Shown here piece after piece: positions 1-12,734 of a stretch of DNA of 64,000 nucleotides; the stretch's first letter is position 1; each line of letters opens with the position of its first letter. The stretch comes from Aplectana chamaeleonis (taxonomy: Eukaryota > Nematoda > Chromadorea > Rhabditida > Cosmocercidae). Below the pieces are notes generated by a model. It searched no databases. It saw only the letters and a list, made by a program, of their open reading frames with translations, and was not told the DNA's origin. The translations under genes were made by a program, and so were the position numbers. Location: contig JAPDOI010000425.1 in the NCBI GenBank assembly GCA_029168955.1, positions 552,373 through 616,372 of the forward strand. The letters are read 5' to 3'.

Positions 1-445
1 GGAGACAACAGCGAGGCCGGTGTGCTTGGCGGAGTCCCGGTCGAAAGAGAGGCCAATTCCTGGAAAATGTTTTTATTAATTCCAACGCGCGGCCGTCGAG
101 GGTGATCGTCTAGCTGGGTATAGCGCGAGCGGTCGCGTCGCGCTTCTAGTTAATCGCTTGTGAATTTGGTAGTCCACAAATCTGCGTTGTCTCTGAGATT
201 GTGGATCAAGTACACGAAAGCCGACGAGTTGTCCCGTCTTTTGATGTTTGAAACATTAAAGGCGGCAGTGTTCACGATAAACAATCGTATTATAGTTTTC
301 GATGTTTTTGGATAGGTAAGTCCACTATGAAGAGGCAAGTAGATAAAAGCCCCACTGAAAACTCAAACACCAGAGGAAAATTGATTAAAGAAATCCCTAA
401 AAATTAATTATCAATGCCTGTTTGTGTGTTTCGGGAGACTGCGAA

Positions 446-2205
446 CTTCTTCTTCTTTGCAGCCATCGAGAGTTCCGTCATATACGGAGAAACTGGGCAA
501 CCAGTAGTGGATTCGTCCACAGATCCATTGTGGTCAGCGTGGTAGGTCTCTTCGGACAGTTAAATAAATGTGCGGTGTTATGGCCGATGGAACCGCAGTC
601 CGGACAAACATCAGATTTGCTGCCGTCAATCTTGCTGACGTAAGACATAAGCATTGTCGAGTGACCGCAGCGCAGCGATGCGAATGCACAGGGTTGAGCA
701 GGCCGTTGCGCCAATTTTGGGCGCAGCTACGACCCCCTCTTTGTTGTCCAAGATTTTGAGAAAATGTGAAAATTTTTACGACCCCCTCCAGAATGAAAAA
801 TTGCAAAAGCTTTTTTTGAGTGACAAATCTGGAAAAAATCGAGGTTGTAAGAATGAAAAACAACTACTTCTACCTCATTTCAGCTTACCAAGTGGTTTAG
901 AGAAAAGTCCCTTTTTGCTGCAGAAATTTTACGACCGGGGGGTTTACCTAAATTTAAATTTTTCGACCTAAATTTAAAATTTTCCAAAATTTTCACGATC
1001 CCCCGTTGCGCCGAGCCGCAGTCACGCTTAACCCTGCGAATGCGCATCTAGCCCTTCTTCCGAGTTGAGTCTCGGATGTGCAGACTGGGGGAAGTACTTC
1101 TCCTAGTATCCGGCTTCTCAAGATGACACCGTACGAACTTGGTGTGCTCCACGCGCAGAAGACGGAGCCGTCCTTGCTGTGAGTCGGGCCATCTTTGCAA
1201 GTTGACTTTGCTTGGAGCATCGACAAATGGCTTCCTTTTAGCTCCCTCTTTCTAACGAGGTTAAGCCCTCTCCATGACAGATGGTTTGGTTGTTTCATAA
1301 TATTGATACGGAATTGTTGGGGACTTGCCATTGTTCCTTCACTGGTAGTAAACGTGTTTCGGCATGGAGGTGTCCAACTGGGGAACTCCTGGCACAACCG
1401 GTGGCGATGCGAAAAGTGGCATTCTGTACCCGTTGCATCTTGATCCAAGAGGAATCTGAGACGAGATGCTGCCAAACCGGTGCGGCGTACTCTAGTGTGG
1501 GCTAGAGAATCGCCTTATACATAGTGAGAATAGTTCACTTGCTTCTTCCTCATGAGGTGCCGCCCAGGGTCCTGAGAACATTCAACTTAGCTTTGACGAC
1601 AGCCTGCTTCTGCTCGGTGTTTTTATGAAACTTTAGCAACGGATCGAGCACAAGACCGAGCAGTTTTGGAAATCGCGCAGCAGTTAGACGGTCTCCATCC
1701 CTATCTACATCCGGATGAGCGCTGTGCTCGGAAGGGTCCGTTGCGAGAACGGATACTGAGGACTTAGATGCAGGGATCTTTAGCATATTCTCGTCGAAAA
1801 AGCTCGTCAGTGCAATCGGATACTCATTGATCTCATTGGCGGCTACCTGTATGTTTCGATCTCGACACATGATGGTAATGTCATCTGCATACGCGACAAC
1901 CTTGATATCCTGTGGCGGCTCAGGCATATCCTCGAGGTACGGACTAAAGAGGGCTGGCGATAGGACACCGCCCTGCGGAACTCCAGCTGCTATAGGAATA
2001 CTATTGGAGACATGGTTCTGGGACATAACTCTGGCTCGTCTGCCCTTGACCAATGCCGATATCCTGCGTTTCTGTCACGGCGGTATTGATGATTCCAGTA
2101 AGTTGCTTGACAGAACTCCATGGTTTACTGTGTCGAATGCCTTGGTGAGATCTAAGGCTACAGCCGCAGTTCTCTTTGGCTTCTTGGCATTGAACCCACG
2201 CGGAC
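446..2205 (-). pseudogene. LINE copy A: 5'-truncated, degenerate retrotransposon
   Basis: On the minus strand the frames encode the C-terminal half of the same reverse transcriptase family as copy E. They include TKAFDTV near 2130, the YADD box at 1880-1891, the segment RFPKLLGLVLDP near 1665, and the terminal CPDC..H..C motif and stop before 481. The tail ends in AAG repeats (cttcttctt at 446). The copy starts abruptly near 2205, as expected of incomplete reverse transcription. It is broken by frameshifts around 1500-1560 and by a 344-bp insertion (691-1034) in the sequence preceding the CCHC motif. Non-functional. Confidence 0.85.
691..1034. mobile_element. 344-bp non-autonomous insertion inside LINE A
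   Basis: The insertion is bounded by 12-bp near-identical direct repeats, TGCGAATGCACA at 679-690 and TGCGAATGCGCA at 1035-1046, which look like a target-site duplication. Its tips are short inverted repeats (gggttgagc at 691; complement of gcttaaccc at 1026-1034), followed by a second inverted-looking cgttgcgcc motif. It has no open frame of interest. The long duplication would fit a Mutator-like or related element, but no transposase is present. The motif cacgaccccctcc recurs near 21650. Confidence 0.6.
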
Positions 2206-2261
2206 AACGCATCAAACCTGACGTCGGGGAAATGGCTTCGCGCTGCAAAACTCTAAGTTAC

Positions 2262-2402
2262 ATCGGCATGGATCCTAATGACTTTGCATTCCCCATTAAA
2301 GGCTGGCGCAAACTAGGTGAACCTATGTTATAGCATATGGCACCGAGTTTGAGCCAATCTTCAATAAAGAACGCAAAGCCTCATTAGGGTCCATGCCGAT
2401 GA
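2262..2402. repeat. Hairpin MITE of about 140 bp
   Basis: The arms atcggcatggatcctaatga (2262) and tcattagggtccatgccgat (2381-2400) are near-perfect inverted repeats around a centre containing ggcgcaaac..gtttgagcc. A related internal sequence (caaactcggtgccatatgct) occurs at 21390-21460 in the opposite orientation. It carries no gene. Confidence 0.65.
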
Positions 2403-2700
2403 TATGTGGCTTTGCTTTCTGTTTCCTGTACCAAAAATTCTTTGAAGATGGGAGGGGTCAATGTGCATGCTGGGATGTTAGAACCGTTTGCTATGAAGAA
2501 TGTTAGAAAATTTGGTGCCTGTTCCTCGGTAAGAAACGAACGCAGGACAACTGTTATAGGATGTGGGCGGAGTGACCCGCTGGGCCAGCTGGACAGCAGG
2601 ATTTTGACCCACTTCCTGCCTGAATTCCGCCGTTTTTTGTTCATAGGCTTGCTGAGATAGACCAAAAGCTCACGTTTCTGCAGAGAAATGGGAAGTTTTT
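2403..2700. other. Interior of the TTAA element with no recognisable feature
   Basis: Short overlapping open frames on both strands show no motif or homology that I recognise. Probably element interior. Confidence 0.4.
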
Positions 2701-4646
2701 CCTCGTGAACACTGCTTTTAAATTAAAGTGGTCTTGAGTGAAATAGGCTGCAGACTAAACATCACAAGACGAGATAACTCCTTCGCATTCGTAAACTTGA
2801 CCCACAAGCTTTTAGTTGGTAGTATACGATGAGCACCGCAACACGAACGCTCGCCTATACGCAATTAGGCGGTCACTCTTGCGTACGACTGCGCTAACAA
2901 CAGTCAAATTCGAATTTAACCTCCGAAAGTTTTTTATTGATGATCTGAGGACCCTCGAAGGCACCCAAAGGTTCCCCGAGCGATCGCAGAGCGGCTTGCG
3001 GTGGCGCGACACAACTGCACGCGGGTGACATACGTCCTGGAGCCGCATTGAGGCGAGGCAGCGAGCGTTAGGCCTGTCCCGCGTACTGCGCCGAGTAAAC
3101 CGCGTGGGAAGTGAGCGCTCCACGGATTTGCCTCGTCTGGGCTTGTGGGCCGAATACACAAAAACGGACGAGATGTCCCGTCTTTTGCTCTTCGAAACAA
3201 TATTAAATCGCAGTGGTTCCTAGTGAGATAGGTTGCTGCTTGAACAGCACAAGAAGGGATAACTCCTCCGCCTTCGTGTACTTGATCCACAAGCCCCTCG
3301 CGGGTAGTTGAAGGATGAGCACCGCAACGCGAAAGCTCGCCTGTCAGCAACTAGACGGCCACTCCTTTACAAGACTGCGTTAACAATCGTCTAATCCGAA
3401 TTTTAGCTTTCCAAAGTTTGTTGTTGGTAAGCTGCCGAGATGTCGTAGGTTCGTGCCGTGGCCGTTTGGAGGAGGCAAGATCAATTCCGTGCAAACCGAC
3501 ATCACTCCCTCTATCGAGAGTTTTTGCCCTGAGAGAGATGCTGGCTGGCCCCAGCTCTCCTGAAGATTCTACAACAAAGGGCTGGCGTCAAGAGGAATCC
3601 TAGACCTGTCCAGAAGTATCTATGTGCCACCTGCAGCAAGGTCACCTGGATTGGTAAAAGCGTCCAATGCTTTGGATGCCAACCCCCAGCAACTCTGATT
3701 CCTCATTCACCAACCGCCCCCTCTTTATTGTACATATAAATCTCAACGGCATTCGTGCCAAACTGTCTGTACTCTTCCTCTTCGCACGTACTCATCATCC
3801 GGATGTTATTATGATTCAAGAAACCAAACTCTCCGTGTACCACTTATCCCCAGCCAAATATTTCTGGCTATACTGCCGATCAGATCCCAAGGACAGCTCT
3901 TGGAGGCGGGGTTTCTACATTTGTGCTATCTAACTTACCCTCTCATCTAATTCCAAATATTGCTATGGACAGTGCTCTCAAGTACGTTCTCGTTCATATC
4001 CCTCTTAAAACTCCATTATCTCTATTGAATATTTACATCCCTCCCTCCACTTCTTGTCCTGCAACCTACAACCCCATTCCTCTTCTTAAGCAGTTGCATG
4101 ACTGCTCTCTCTCCCTATCAGCTGTATTTGTAGGTGACTTCAATGCTCACACGTTCTGTTCTGCGCTTGAGTCCGACGCCAGAGGGTAAGACGTCGAAGA
4201 ATGGGTTAAGCAGTGTGATCTGGTTATCCTCAACGATGATCAGCCTACTCGTCTCCCTTCCTACGCCCGACCTTCTAGCTCGAACATCTCCCTCGCTTCA
4301 TCCAATCTTTCTAATTCTTGCACATGGCCCACTTCCACAACTCTTTCCAGCGACCACATTCCCGTCTTTCTCCATATTGATCTCTCAAACTCTCTTGCCC
4401 CTTATACTGGTATTCGTCAACGTTCTTATCTCAATTTAGGCCTTGCTCACTGGGTCCTGTTCAGAGAGGTTGCGATCCGCCAGGCAGCTGAATATCCATG
4501 GAATGGCGATGTGCACCAGAAAGAGCGTCACATATCTGACGCCATCCGGAAGGCTACAAAAGCGGCCATACCTGAAGGACAAGTAAGAAGTTTCTACCCT
4601 AATCTCACCAAGGAGATTCTACAGAAGATCAGAACAAGAGATGAAA

Positions 4647-7600
4647 GCTGCCAAGATGTCGTACGTTCGTGCCGTAACAGTGTGGAGGAAAGAAGTTCGC
4701 CTCCGTGCAAACCGACGTCATCCCCTCCACAAAGAAATTTGTCATGGGAGAGGTGCTGGCCGGCCGCAGCTCTCCTTCGGATTCTCCTGCAAAGGGCCGG
4801 CGTGGAGGGGAATCCTGGACCCGCTCAGAAGTACCTATGCGCCACGTGCGGAGAGGATGTTAACTGGAGACATACCAGCGTCCAGTGCGTCGGATGCCAA
4901 AGGTGTGTGCGTCTCTCCTGTTCGGGTCTCAGTTCTGTGAGGCATCATAACTCATCTTTTCGTTGTATGTTATGCTCCTCACCTTCCATCTCAGATTCCT
5001 CTATCTCAAATCGCCCCCTTTCCATTGTGCATATCAATCTAAACGGCCTTCGTGCCAAGCTTTCTGAACTCTCTCTCTCTCTCTCTCTTCGCACGTACTT
5101 ACCACCCAGACGTGATCATGGTTCAAGAAACCAAGCTCTCTCCATCCCCTACCCGTCCTCATCCCAATATCCCGGGCTATACTGCCTTCCATGCTCCAAG
5201 GTCAGCTCTTGGAGGAGGAGTTTCAACCTTTGTTTTATCTTCTCTCCCCTCCCACCTCATACCCAACACCCCCACAGATGGTACTCTCGAGTACCTTCCA
5301 ATCCATCTCCCTCTCAAAACACCTATTTCTCTCTTCAACGTATATATTCCACCGACTACCTCATGCCCCCCATCTTACAATCCTGTTCCTCTACTTGAGC
5401 AGCTAAACAACTGCTCCCTCTCATCTACGGTTGTTTTCGCGGGCGATTTCAACGCTCACGCTTTTTGCTCGTCTCTTGGCTCTGATGTTAGAGGAAATGA
5501 CGTCGAAGAATGGGCAGATGAGTGCGACCTGGCCATTTAAAACGATGATCAGCCCACTCGTCTCCCTGCCAACGGCCGATCTTATTGCCCAGACATATCT
5601 CTTGTCTCGTCCAACCTTTCTAGCTGCTGCTCATGGTCTACCTCGACTACTCTGCCAAGTGACCATGTTCCTGTCTTTGTCCACCTCAATCTATCCAATT
5701 CTCTCGCTCCCTTTTCTGGTGTTCGCCAACGTTCTTATCTTAATTTAGGCCGAGCAGACTGGCGCCTGTTCAGTGAAGTTGCGCTACGCCTAGCGGCTGA
5801 TTACCCGTGGAATGGCAATGTGCACCAGAAGGAGCATCACTTATATGATGCAATTCGCAGGGCCATGAAGGCGGCTATTCCTGTTGGCCGAGTTAAGACG
5901 TTCTATCCAAACGTCACCAGAGAAATTCTTCAGAAAATCAGAACTAGAGATGCCAGAAGAGCAGTTGACTATCTAGACCCTGTCGTCACTCAGCTGGATG
6001 GTGAGATCAGAAAAGATCTCGACCAGCACAAGAAAGAAGAGTGGGAAAAATTCACAGAACAGTTGAATTTCAAGACGGACAGTGGAGCTACTTGGAAGGT
6101 GCTTCGGAAACTATCGGGAAAGAGTTTGCCAGCCACCATCTCCACTATTGAGTTCGGTAATAACGTTTTCAAGTCAGGAAAGGAAGCCGCCTACTCTCTC
6201 GGTAAAAGTTTCTTTGTCACGAGTACAAGGCGAGGTCCGCAAAATAGAGTGACAGTAAGAGAGCTGTGCCGCCTCCCGCTCATGAGCACGGCCGAAGCGT
6301 ACACTGCGGCACAAGTAGAGAAGATTATAAAGGACATGAGGAACTCCAAAGCTGTCGGTCCGGACGGCATTTGTCCTGCTGTACTGAAGAAACTCCCAAC
6401 TGAGATCCTTCCGCTCATCGTTGATATGATTAATACTTCGTTCAGCTCTTGCACTATTCCACAAAACTGGAAGACAGCCAACGTCATCCCGTTACCCAAG
6501 CCTGGCAAACCTCAGTCATCAGTAAAGGGGTATCGTCCTATTAGCTTGATGTCACCTTTCGCCAAGGTGGCCGAAAAGCTCGTTGTCAAGGATCTAGCGG
6601 AGCACAACGATAAGCAGTTGTTTCAACATGGGTTCAGAAGGCTTCATTCCACAACTACGGCGTTGCTAGAAATTACCAGCTATGCTATCGACGGGTTCAA
6701 CTTTAACAAGCCATTGAGAACTGTAGCTGTTGCGTTGGATCTCACCAAGGCATTTGATACGGTTAACCTTGGAGTCCTGTCAAGCAACATACTGGAATCG
6801 TCAATACCATCTTGGCAGAAGCGCTTGATATCGGCCTTTATTAAAGGTCGGCGGGCAAGAGTCATGTTTCAGAACCATGTCTCCAACAGTATTCCTATGG
6901 CAGCTGGAGTCCCTCACGGCGGGGTTCTATCGCCAGCCCTCTTCAGTCTGTATCTCGAAGATATGCCTGAGCCTCCACAGCACATCAAGGTCGTCGCGTA
7001 TGCTGATGACATAACAATCATGTGTCGAGATCGGGACTTACACGTGGCCGCCAATAAGATCAACGAGTACCTGATCACACTGAAGAGCTTTTTCGACCGC
7101 AAGATGCTAAGGATCTCTGCAGCCAAGTCGTCAGTGTCCGTTCTCACGACGGACCCATCCGAGCACAGCGCTCATCCGGATGTCGTGTGGGATGGAGACC
7201 GATTGCCTGCTGCTCGCTTTCCAAAGCTGCTCGGTCTTGTGCTCGATCCGTCACTCAAGTTTCATAAGAATACCGAGCAGAAGCAGGCAGTCGTCAAGGC
7301 TAAGCTCAACGTTCTCAGGGCCCTGGGCGGCACTTCGTGGGGTAGCAGCAAGGAGACTATACTCACAACGTATAAGGCAATTCTGCAGCCCGCCCTGGAG
7401 TACGCCGCACCGGTTTGGCAGCATCTCGTCTCAGAATCCTCCTGGACAAAGATGCAACGAGTACAAAATGCTGCTCTCCGTATCGCCACCGGATGTGCAA
7501 GGAGTTCCCCAATCGAGCACCTGCATGCTGAGACCCGTCTATTACCAGTGAAGGAGCACTGTCAGCTCCCGGCCCAGCAATTCCGCATTAACATTATAAA

Positions 7601-8108
7601 GCAACCAAATCACCCGTCGTGGAGAGTGCTGAACCCCGTGAGAGAGAGAAGTATAAGAAAGCCATTCGCCGATGCTCCAAAGAAAGTCAATTTGCAAAGA
7701 TGGCACGACTCACAGCAAGAACGACTCCGTCTTTTGCGCGAGGAGCACACCAAGTTCGTACGGTGTCATCTTATGAAGGCGGCCATAAATCCTATACTAG
7801 GAGATATACCGCCCCCCCCATCTGCACCTCAGAGTCTCAACTCGGAAGAAGGGCGAGATGCACGCTCGCATCATTACGCTGTGGTCACTCTACAATGCTA
7901 ATGTCTTCTGTCAGCAAGATTGACAGCAGCAAATCTGATGTATGTCCGGACTGCGGTACCGTCGGTCATGATACGGCACATTTATTTAACTGTCCGGAGA
8001 GACCTACCACGCTGACACCAATGGACCTATGGACGAATCCACTACTGGTCGCCCAGTTCCTCCGCCTATGACAAAACCCTCTATGTGGCTGCAAAGAAGA
8101 AGAAGAAG
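4647..8108 (+). pseudogene. LINE copy C: full length, three or more disabling changes
   Basis: The copy begins with the family 5' end and runs to an AAG-repeat tail. It encodes the 2A-like GVEGNPGP near 4800-4825, a PHD-type finger (CATC..CVGC..C..CMLC), an APE-type endonuclease (VQETKL, GDFNAH), reverse transcriptase with YADD near 7000-7010, and the CPDC..H..H..C terminus. Three lesions are plain. An expanded TC run near 5068-5088 shifts the frame inside the endonuclease. A TAA at about 5538 replaces a conserved leucine. An extra C in the run near 7810-7818 shifts the frame before the zinc motif. In the finger the conserved WVH histidine position reads CVR. The 693-aa frame at 5820-7901 is the surviving reverse transcriptase part. 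Inserted into copy B. Confidence 0.85.
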
Positions 8109-9844
8109 ATGGGATATGTCCTGCTGTCTTGAAGAAGATACCCACTGCCCTTCTACCGCTTCTCACTGATGTGATGAACACCTCGTTCAGGTCGTGTACT
8201 ATACCGCAGAATTGGAAAACAGCAAACGTCGTGCCGCTGCCCAAGCCTGGCAAACCCCAAGCTTCAGTCAAGGGATATCGGCCCATTAGCTTGTTGTCTT
8301 CTTTGCTAAAGTAGCTGAAAAGCTGATCGTCAAAGACCTGGCCGAACACAACGAGAGACAGGTGTTTCAGCATGGATTCAGAAGACTGCATTCCACCACG
8401 ACAGCTTTGTTAGAGATTACTAGCTATGCAATTGATGGTTTCAACGCCTATAAGCCGCAGAGAACTGTAGCAGTTGCCTTGGATCTCACCAAGGCCTTCG
8501 ATACAGTGAATCTTAGCATCTTATCAAACAACCTACTGGAGTCATCAATGCCGCCATGGCAAAAGCGCTGGATAGCTGCATTCACTAAAGGAAGACGGGC
8601 TAGAGTGATGTTCCAGAATCTTGTCTCAAACAGCATTCCGATTGCAGCTGGAGTCCCACAGGGCGGCGTATTGTCGCCTGCTCTCTTCAGTCTTTACCTC
8701 GAAGATATGCCCGCTCCTCCCCAGGATATCAAGGTGGTCGCTTACTCTGATGATATGACTGTCTTGTGTCGTGATCGGGACATAAATGTGGCCGCCGCTA
8801 AGATTAACGGGTACTTGACCACACTGAAAAGTTTCTTCGACCGCAAAATGCTGAAGATTTCTGCGTCAAAGTCATCTGTATCCGTACTCACCACGGACCC
8901 ATCTGAACACGGCGCACATCCGTATGTCGTATGGAATGGAGATCGTTTGCCTGCCGCCCGCTTCCCAAAACTTCTCGGACTCGTGCTCGATCCATCGCTC
9001 AAGTTCCATAAGAACACGGAACAGAAGCAGGCTATCGTTAAAGCGAAGCTTAACGTGCTTAGAGCCCTGGGCGGTACAACATGGGGTAGTAGCAAAGAAA
9101 CCATTATTACAACGTTTAAGGCGATTCTCCAGCCTGCACTACAATACGCCGCACCAGTTTGGCAGCATCTAGTTTCGGAATCCTATTGGACTAAGATGCA
9201 ACGCATACAGAATGCGGCTCTTCGAATCGCCACCGGATGTGCAAGAAGTTCCCCGGTCGATCACTTGCATGCTGAGACCCGCTTATTACCAGTAAGAGAG
9301 CACTGTGAGCTCCAGGCCCAACAATTTTTCATCAACATTGTCAAGCAACCAAATCACCCCCCTTGGAGAGTGCTAAACCCCGTCAGAGAAAGAGATCAGA
9401 AAGCCATTCGCTGAAGCTCCCAGCAAAGTCAATCCGCAAAGATGGCACGACTCAAAGCAAGAACGACTCCGTCTATTGCGCGAGGAGCATACTTAGTTCG
9501 TACGCTGCCATCTGGAAAAGGCGGTCATTAATCCCATATTGGGGGTAGTGCCGCCCCAAGTCTGTACATCCGAGGCTCAACTCGGAAGAAGGGCCAGGTG
9601 CACCCTGGCATCGCTGCGCTGTGGTCATTCTACCATGCTTATGACCTACGCCAGAAAACAGACAGCAGCAAATCAGATGTCTGCCCAGACAGCGGCTGCC
9701 TCGGCCATGACACTGCACACCTCTTCAAATGTCCGGAGAGACCCACCACGCTGACCGTAATGGACTTATGGACGAATCCGTTCCTGATCGCCCAGTTCCT
9801 CAACCTATGACAAAACCCTCAATGTGGCTGCAAAGAAGAAGAAG
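8109..9844 (+). pseudogene. LINE copy D: 5'-truncated, abutting the tail of copy C
   Basis: The sequence starts without any 5' region directly after the AAG tail of C, at the reverse transcriptase segment DGICPAVLKK, and runs to its own AAG tail. A one-base deletion near 8300 gives LSSLLK plus stop where relatives read LSPFAKVAEK. A second shift lies near 9400 and a TAG near 9495 replaces a lysine codon. The catalytic box near 8750 reads YSDD rather than YADD, with both aspartates kept. Differences from C are mostly at third codon positions, so C and D derive from different source copies that were both under coding constraint. Confidence 0.85.
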
Positions 9845-11556
9845 AAGAGATGAAAAGAGGGCTGAGAATCATTGGGACCCTGAGGTGGCCAAGCTGGATG
9901 AAGAGATAAAAAAGGATTTGGACAAGCACAAGAAAGACAGTTGGGAGAAGTTCACTGCAAGGTTGAATTTCAAAGCCGACGGAACAACGGCGTGGAAAGT
10001 ATTGAGGAAGATTTCTGGCAAGTCTGCCCCCTCCTTGAACTCTGGCATAGAGTTCGAAAACAGCGCCTTCAAATCAGGAAAGGCTGCCGCATATGCTCTT
10101 GGCAAAGGCAATTTTCTTCATCACACGTACCAAGCAAGGCGTACAAAATAGAGTCACGGTAAGAGAACTGAGCCGTCTGTCGCTGATGAACGCTACTGAG
10201 GCCTTTACTCCTACTCAACTGGAGAAGGCTATCAAGAAAATGCGGAATTTGAAGCCTCTAGGACCTGATGGTATCTCCGCAACCATCCTGATGAAGCTTC
10301 ATACGGAACTTCTACCGATGAACGCAAATGTCATAAACACTTTTTTCCGGACCTGCACTCTACCCGAAGCATGGAAGATCGCCAATGTGATACCCCTGCC
10401 TGAGCCAGGCAAATCGCAAATCACGGCAAAGGGCTATCGCCCTACTCCCCGTTATCACCGATCGCGAAAGTAGCCAAAAAGCTAATTGTAAGGGGCCTTG
10501 CAGAGCAGAACGAGACGCAGCCGCATCAACATGGGTTTAGAAAGCTTCACTCCACCACCACTGCCCTTCTGGAGATTGTCAGCTATGCGGTAGATGGGTT
10601 CAATTTCAGAAAGCCTCCTAGAACAGTGGCCGTTGCCCTCGATCTAACTAAAGCATTTAATTCTGTTAATCTAGGACTTCTGTCCAAGAAACTATTGAAG
10701 TCCTCGCCACAACCGTAGCAGAAGCGTCGGATTGCAGCGTTTACGAAAGGTCGTCGAGCCAAAGTGCTATTCCAGAATCACGTCTTCGATAGTATACCTA
10801 TAGCAGCCGGTTCCCCGCAGGGTGAAGTTTTGTCATCTGCCCTCTTCAGCCTGTAAACTGTAGACCTACCTGAGCCTCCTGAAGATACAAAAATTGTTGC
10901 GTATGCCGACGATATCACCATCATGTGCCGTGATCGTGACATACAAGTAACCGCGAACAAGATCAGCGACTATATCGTCGAGCTTAGAATCTTTCGCGAT
11001 ATTATGATGCTCACAGTTTCCGCGGCAAAGTCTTCTGTTTCGGTATTCACATCTGACCCAAAGGAACACAGCGCCTAACCTGTTGTCCGAAGGGATGGTG
11101 ACCTCTTGCCTACAGCCAAATTTCCCAAACTGCTGGGCCTCGTCTAGTTCGTGGACTAAGATGCAGCGAATTCAGAATGCTGCACTTCGGATCGCCAACG
11201 AATGTGCAAAAAGCTCTCCGATTGAGCACCTTCACGCCGAGTCCCGCATCTTTCCAGTTTACGCGCATTGCCAGCTCCAGGCTCAGCAGATGTTCATAAT
11301 GTCCTTAAGCATCTCGCCGAAGCGGCCGTCAACCCTATTCTCGGTGATGTGCCACCTAGGGTATGCGATACCAAGTCCGAGCTCGGTAGGCGCGCCAGGC
11401 GTATCCTCGCTTCGTTTCGCTGCGAACATTCTCCATTGCTTATGCCTTACCTGCACAGGATCCACAATGTCGAGCCAGACGCGTGCCCGGAATGTGGAAA
11501 CCAAGGCCACGACACCAAGCACCTAGTGGATTGTCCGAAGAAGCCAACAACGCTGA

Positions 11557-12734
11557 CAAGGGAAGTATAAGAAGCGTAGGTCTGAACGGTAGAAATCTAA
11601 TGTCATGTGGGACTGTTCACGCATTACATGGTAAAATAGTGTTGGGTACCCGCCGCGAAAGATAGATCTGAAGGAGTTATAAGCTCCGAAAGTTTGCCAG
11701 CCATCGACCTCCTCCCAGTCTATGATTTGTCAAGCGTCCTAGTCAACATCATCGACGGCGCAGAGGGAGGAAGGGCCAGTGATGGGCAAGTGACCAGGGT
11801 TCAAATCTCCCCCAGAGCAAATTCTTTGCAAATTCTCGGAACATTCATATTTTGATGAAAAATTATATCACAAATGTCATATTATCCTTTTGCTGCGCGA
11901 CATAACCATATCGACAGTGAAATAGATTCGGGTGCAAGGGATTCAAGGTTTTGTTTTCCATCTAAGTTTTTCCATTGTTTTGGGGAACTTATATGATTGG
12001 GAAGTATTACCCCACATATTTTGAAGAACCTTCTCACATTATGGGGCGAAAAATACATAACCATTCCTTTCACCAATGGTAAATAGGCACATAATTCATC
12101 TTACATAAGCAAATTCCGCAATAGGGACATCGAATGAACGCGATGGGCCCCTGGCAACCCATCTCTTCACAGGAGCCGAGCGCGACTGGGAATCCAAGAT
12201 CAGTTGGAGTTTCGAAAGGACCCGGACGGATAAGAACGTAGCCGGCGTTAAAGGCATCGTCCACGCCGAAAACCATATATTATTTTAAACGACCTAAAAA
12301 TTCAAAAATTTGAAGAGCATTAGTAGAGTGAAATCGCTTGAGCAGTGCTTCCGAATAGCTGCAAAACCCGATGTCTGCCAGCTGAGCCAAGCTTGTTACG
12401 CCAGGCGGTTTCGTCAAAATCTGCAAGTTTTCCCCGCCGGCACAAGAGACTGTATCGCGCTTTGTTTGAAAAAATCGCTCCTTGAGTCGAGAAAGAAAAC
12501 ACAATTCTCCGGCATTTGCTGGATGAAAACATTCTCGAAAAATGCAAGTGTTGTTAACGTCGTCATGATATGGGATGTTCCGCTGAATACGTAAAGTTTC
12601 TTCGTCATGAATAAACCCTTCAATGGGAAGCGACCACCCATGTTACGTAAAGATACCTCTAGTGGCCGTAGCGCGGCGCGGCGAGGTGTGATGGGGCGCG
12701 CTTGTCACATCCACGCACCGCTAGTCGCATAGTG
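11557..12734 (+). repeat. Left long terminal inverted arm
   Basis: Aligned against the right arm, 11565-11765 (gtctgaacggtagaaatct, gatctgaaggagttataagc) matches 20640-20835 inverted. Segment 11780-12020 (gaacttatatgattgggaag) matches 20390-20620 inverted. Segment 12638-12700 (acgtaaagatacctctag) matches 20150-20225 inverted. Segment 12660-12734 (cgctagtcgcatagtg) matches 15045-15115 inverted. About 540 bp at 12095-12635 has no clear partner in the right arm. No coding sequence is convincing here. Confidence 0.7.

Larger units (their letters stand above)
256..2721. mobile_element. TTAA-flanked DNA element with AGGCAG-type termini
   Basis: The left end at 256 reads TTAAAGGCGGCAGTGTTCAC. The right end, on the complementary strand from 2721, reads TTAAAAGCAGTGTTCACGA, so the termini are inverted and each is flanked by TTAA. 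Comparison with the uninterrupted repeat at 3195-3215 shows that removing this block restores a single TTAA. The interior is mostly a degenerate minus-strand LINE (446-2205) and a hairpin at 2262-2402, with no transposase seen. TTAA targeting is known for piggyBac and Kolobok elements; the sequence does not decide between them. The same ends recur at 24504, 35931, 44566, 54249 and, diverged, at 56187. Confidence 0.65.
150..3430 (+). repeat. Tandem repeat of about 490 bp, interrupted by two transposons
   Basis: Two adjacent units can be aligned by eye. The segment around 205-255, with tgtcccgtcttttg, matches 3160-3210. Segment 2722-2960, with gatgagcaccgcaac and gataactcct, matches 3205-3430. 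Segment 2940-3085 matches 20945-21105. The first unit is split at a TTAA by the element at 256-2721. The second is split by LINE B (3431-20934) and resumes at 20935. Part of each unit, about 3137-3300, is an imperfect inverted repeat (cttgtgggcc..tacac against gtgtacttgatccacaag). I see no credible coding sequence. The repeat is useful because it provides the uninterrupted reference that fixes both insertions. Confidence 0.7.

Noticed and set aside
11795..11820. tRNA from the cagggttcaaatctcc B-box-like word
   Set aside because: No A box at the right distance; the word lies in a transposon arm and recurs inverted at 20585-20610.
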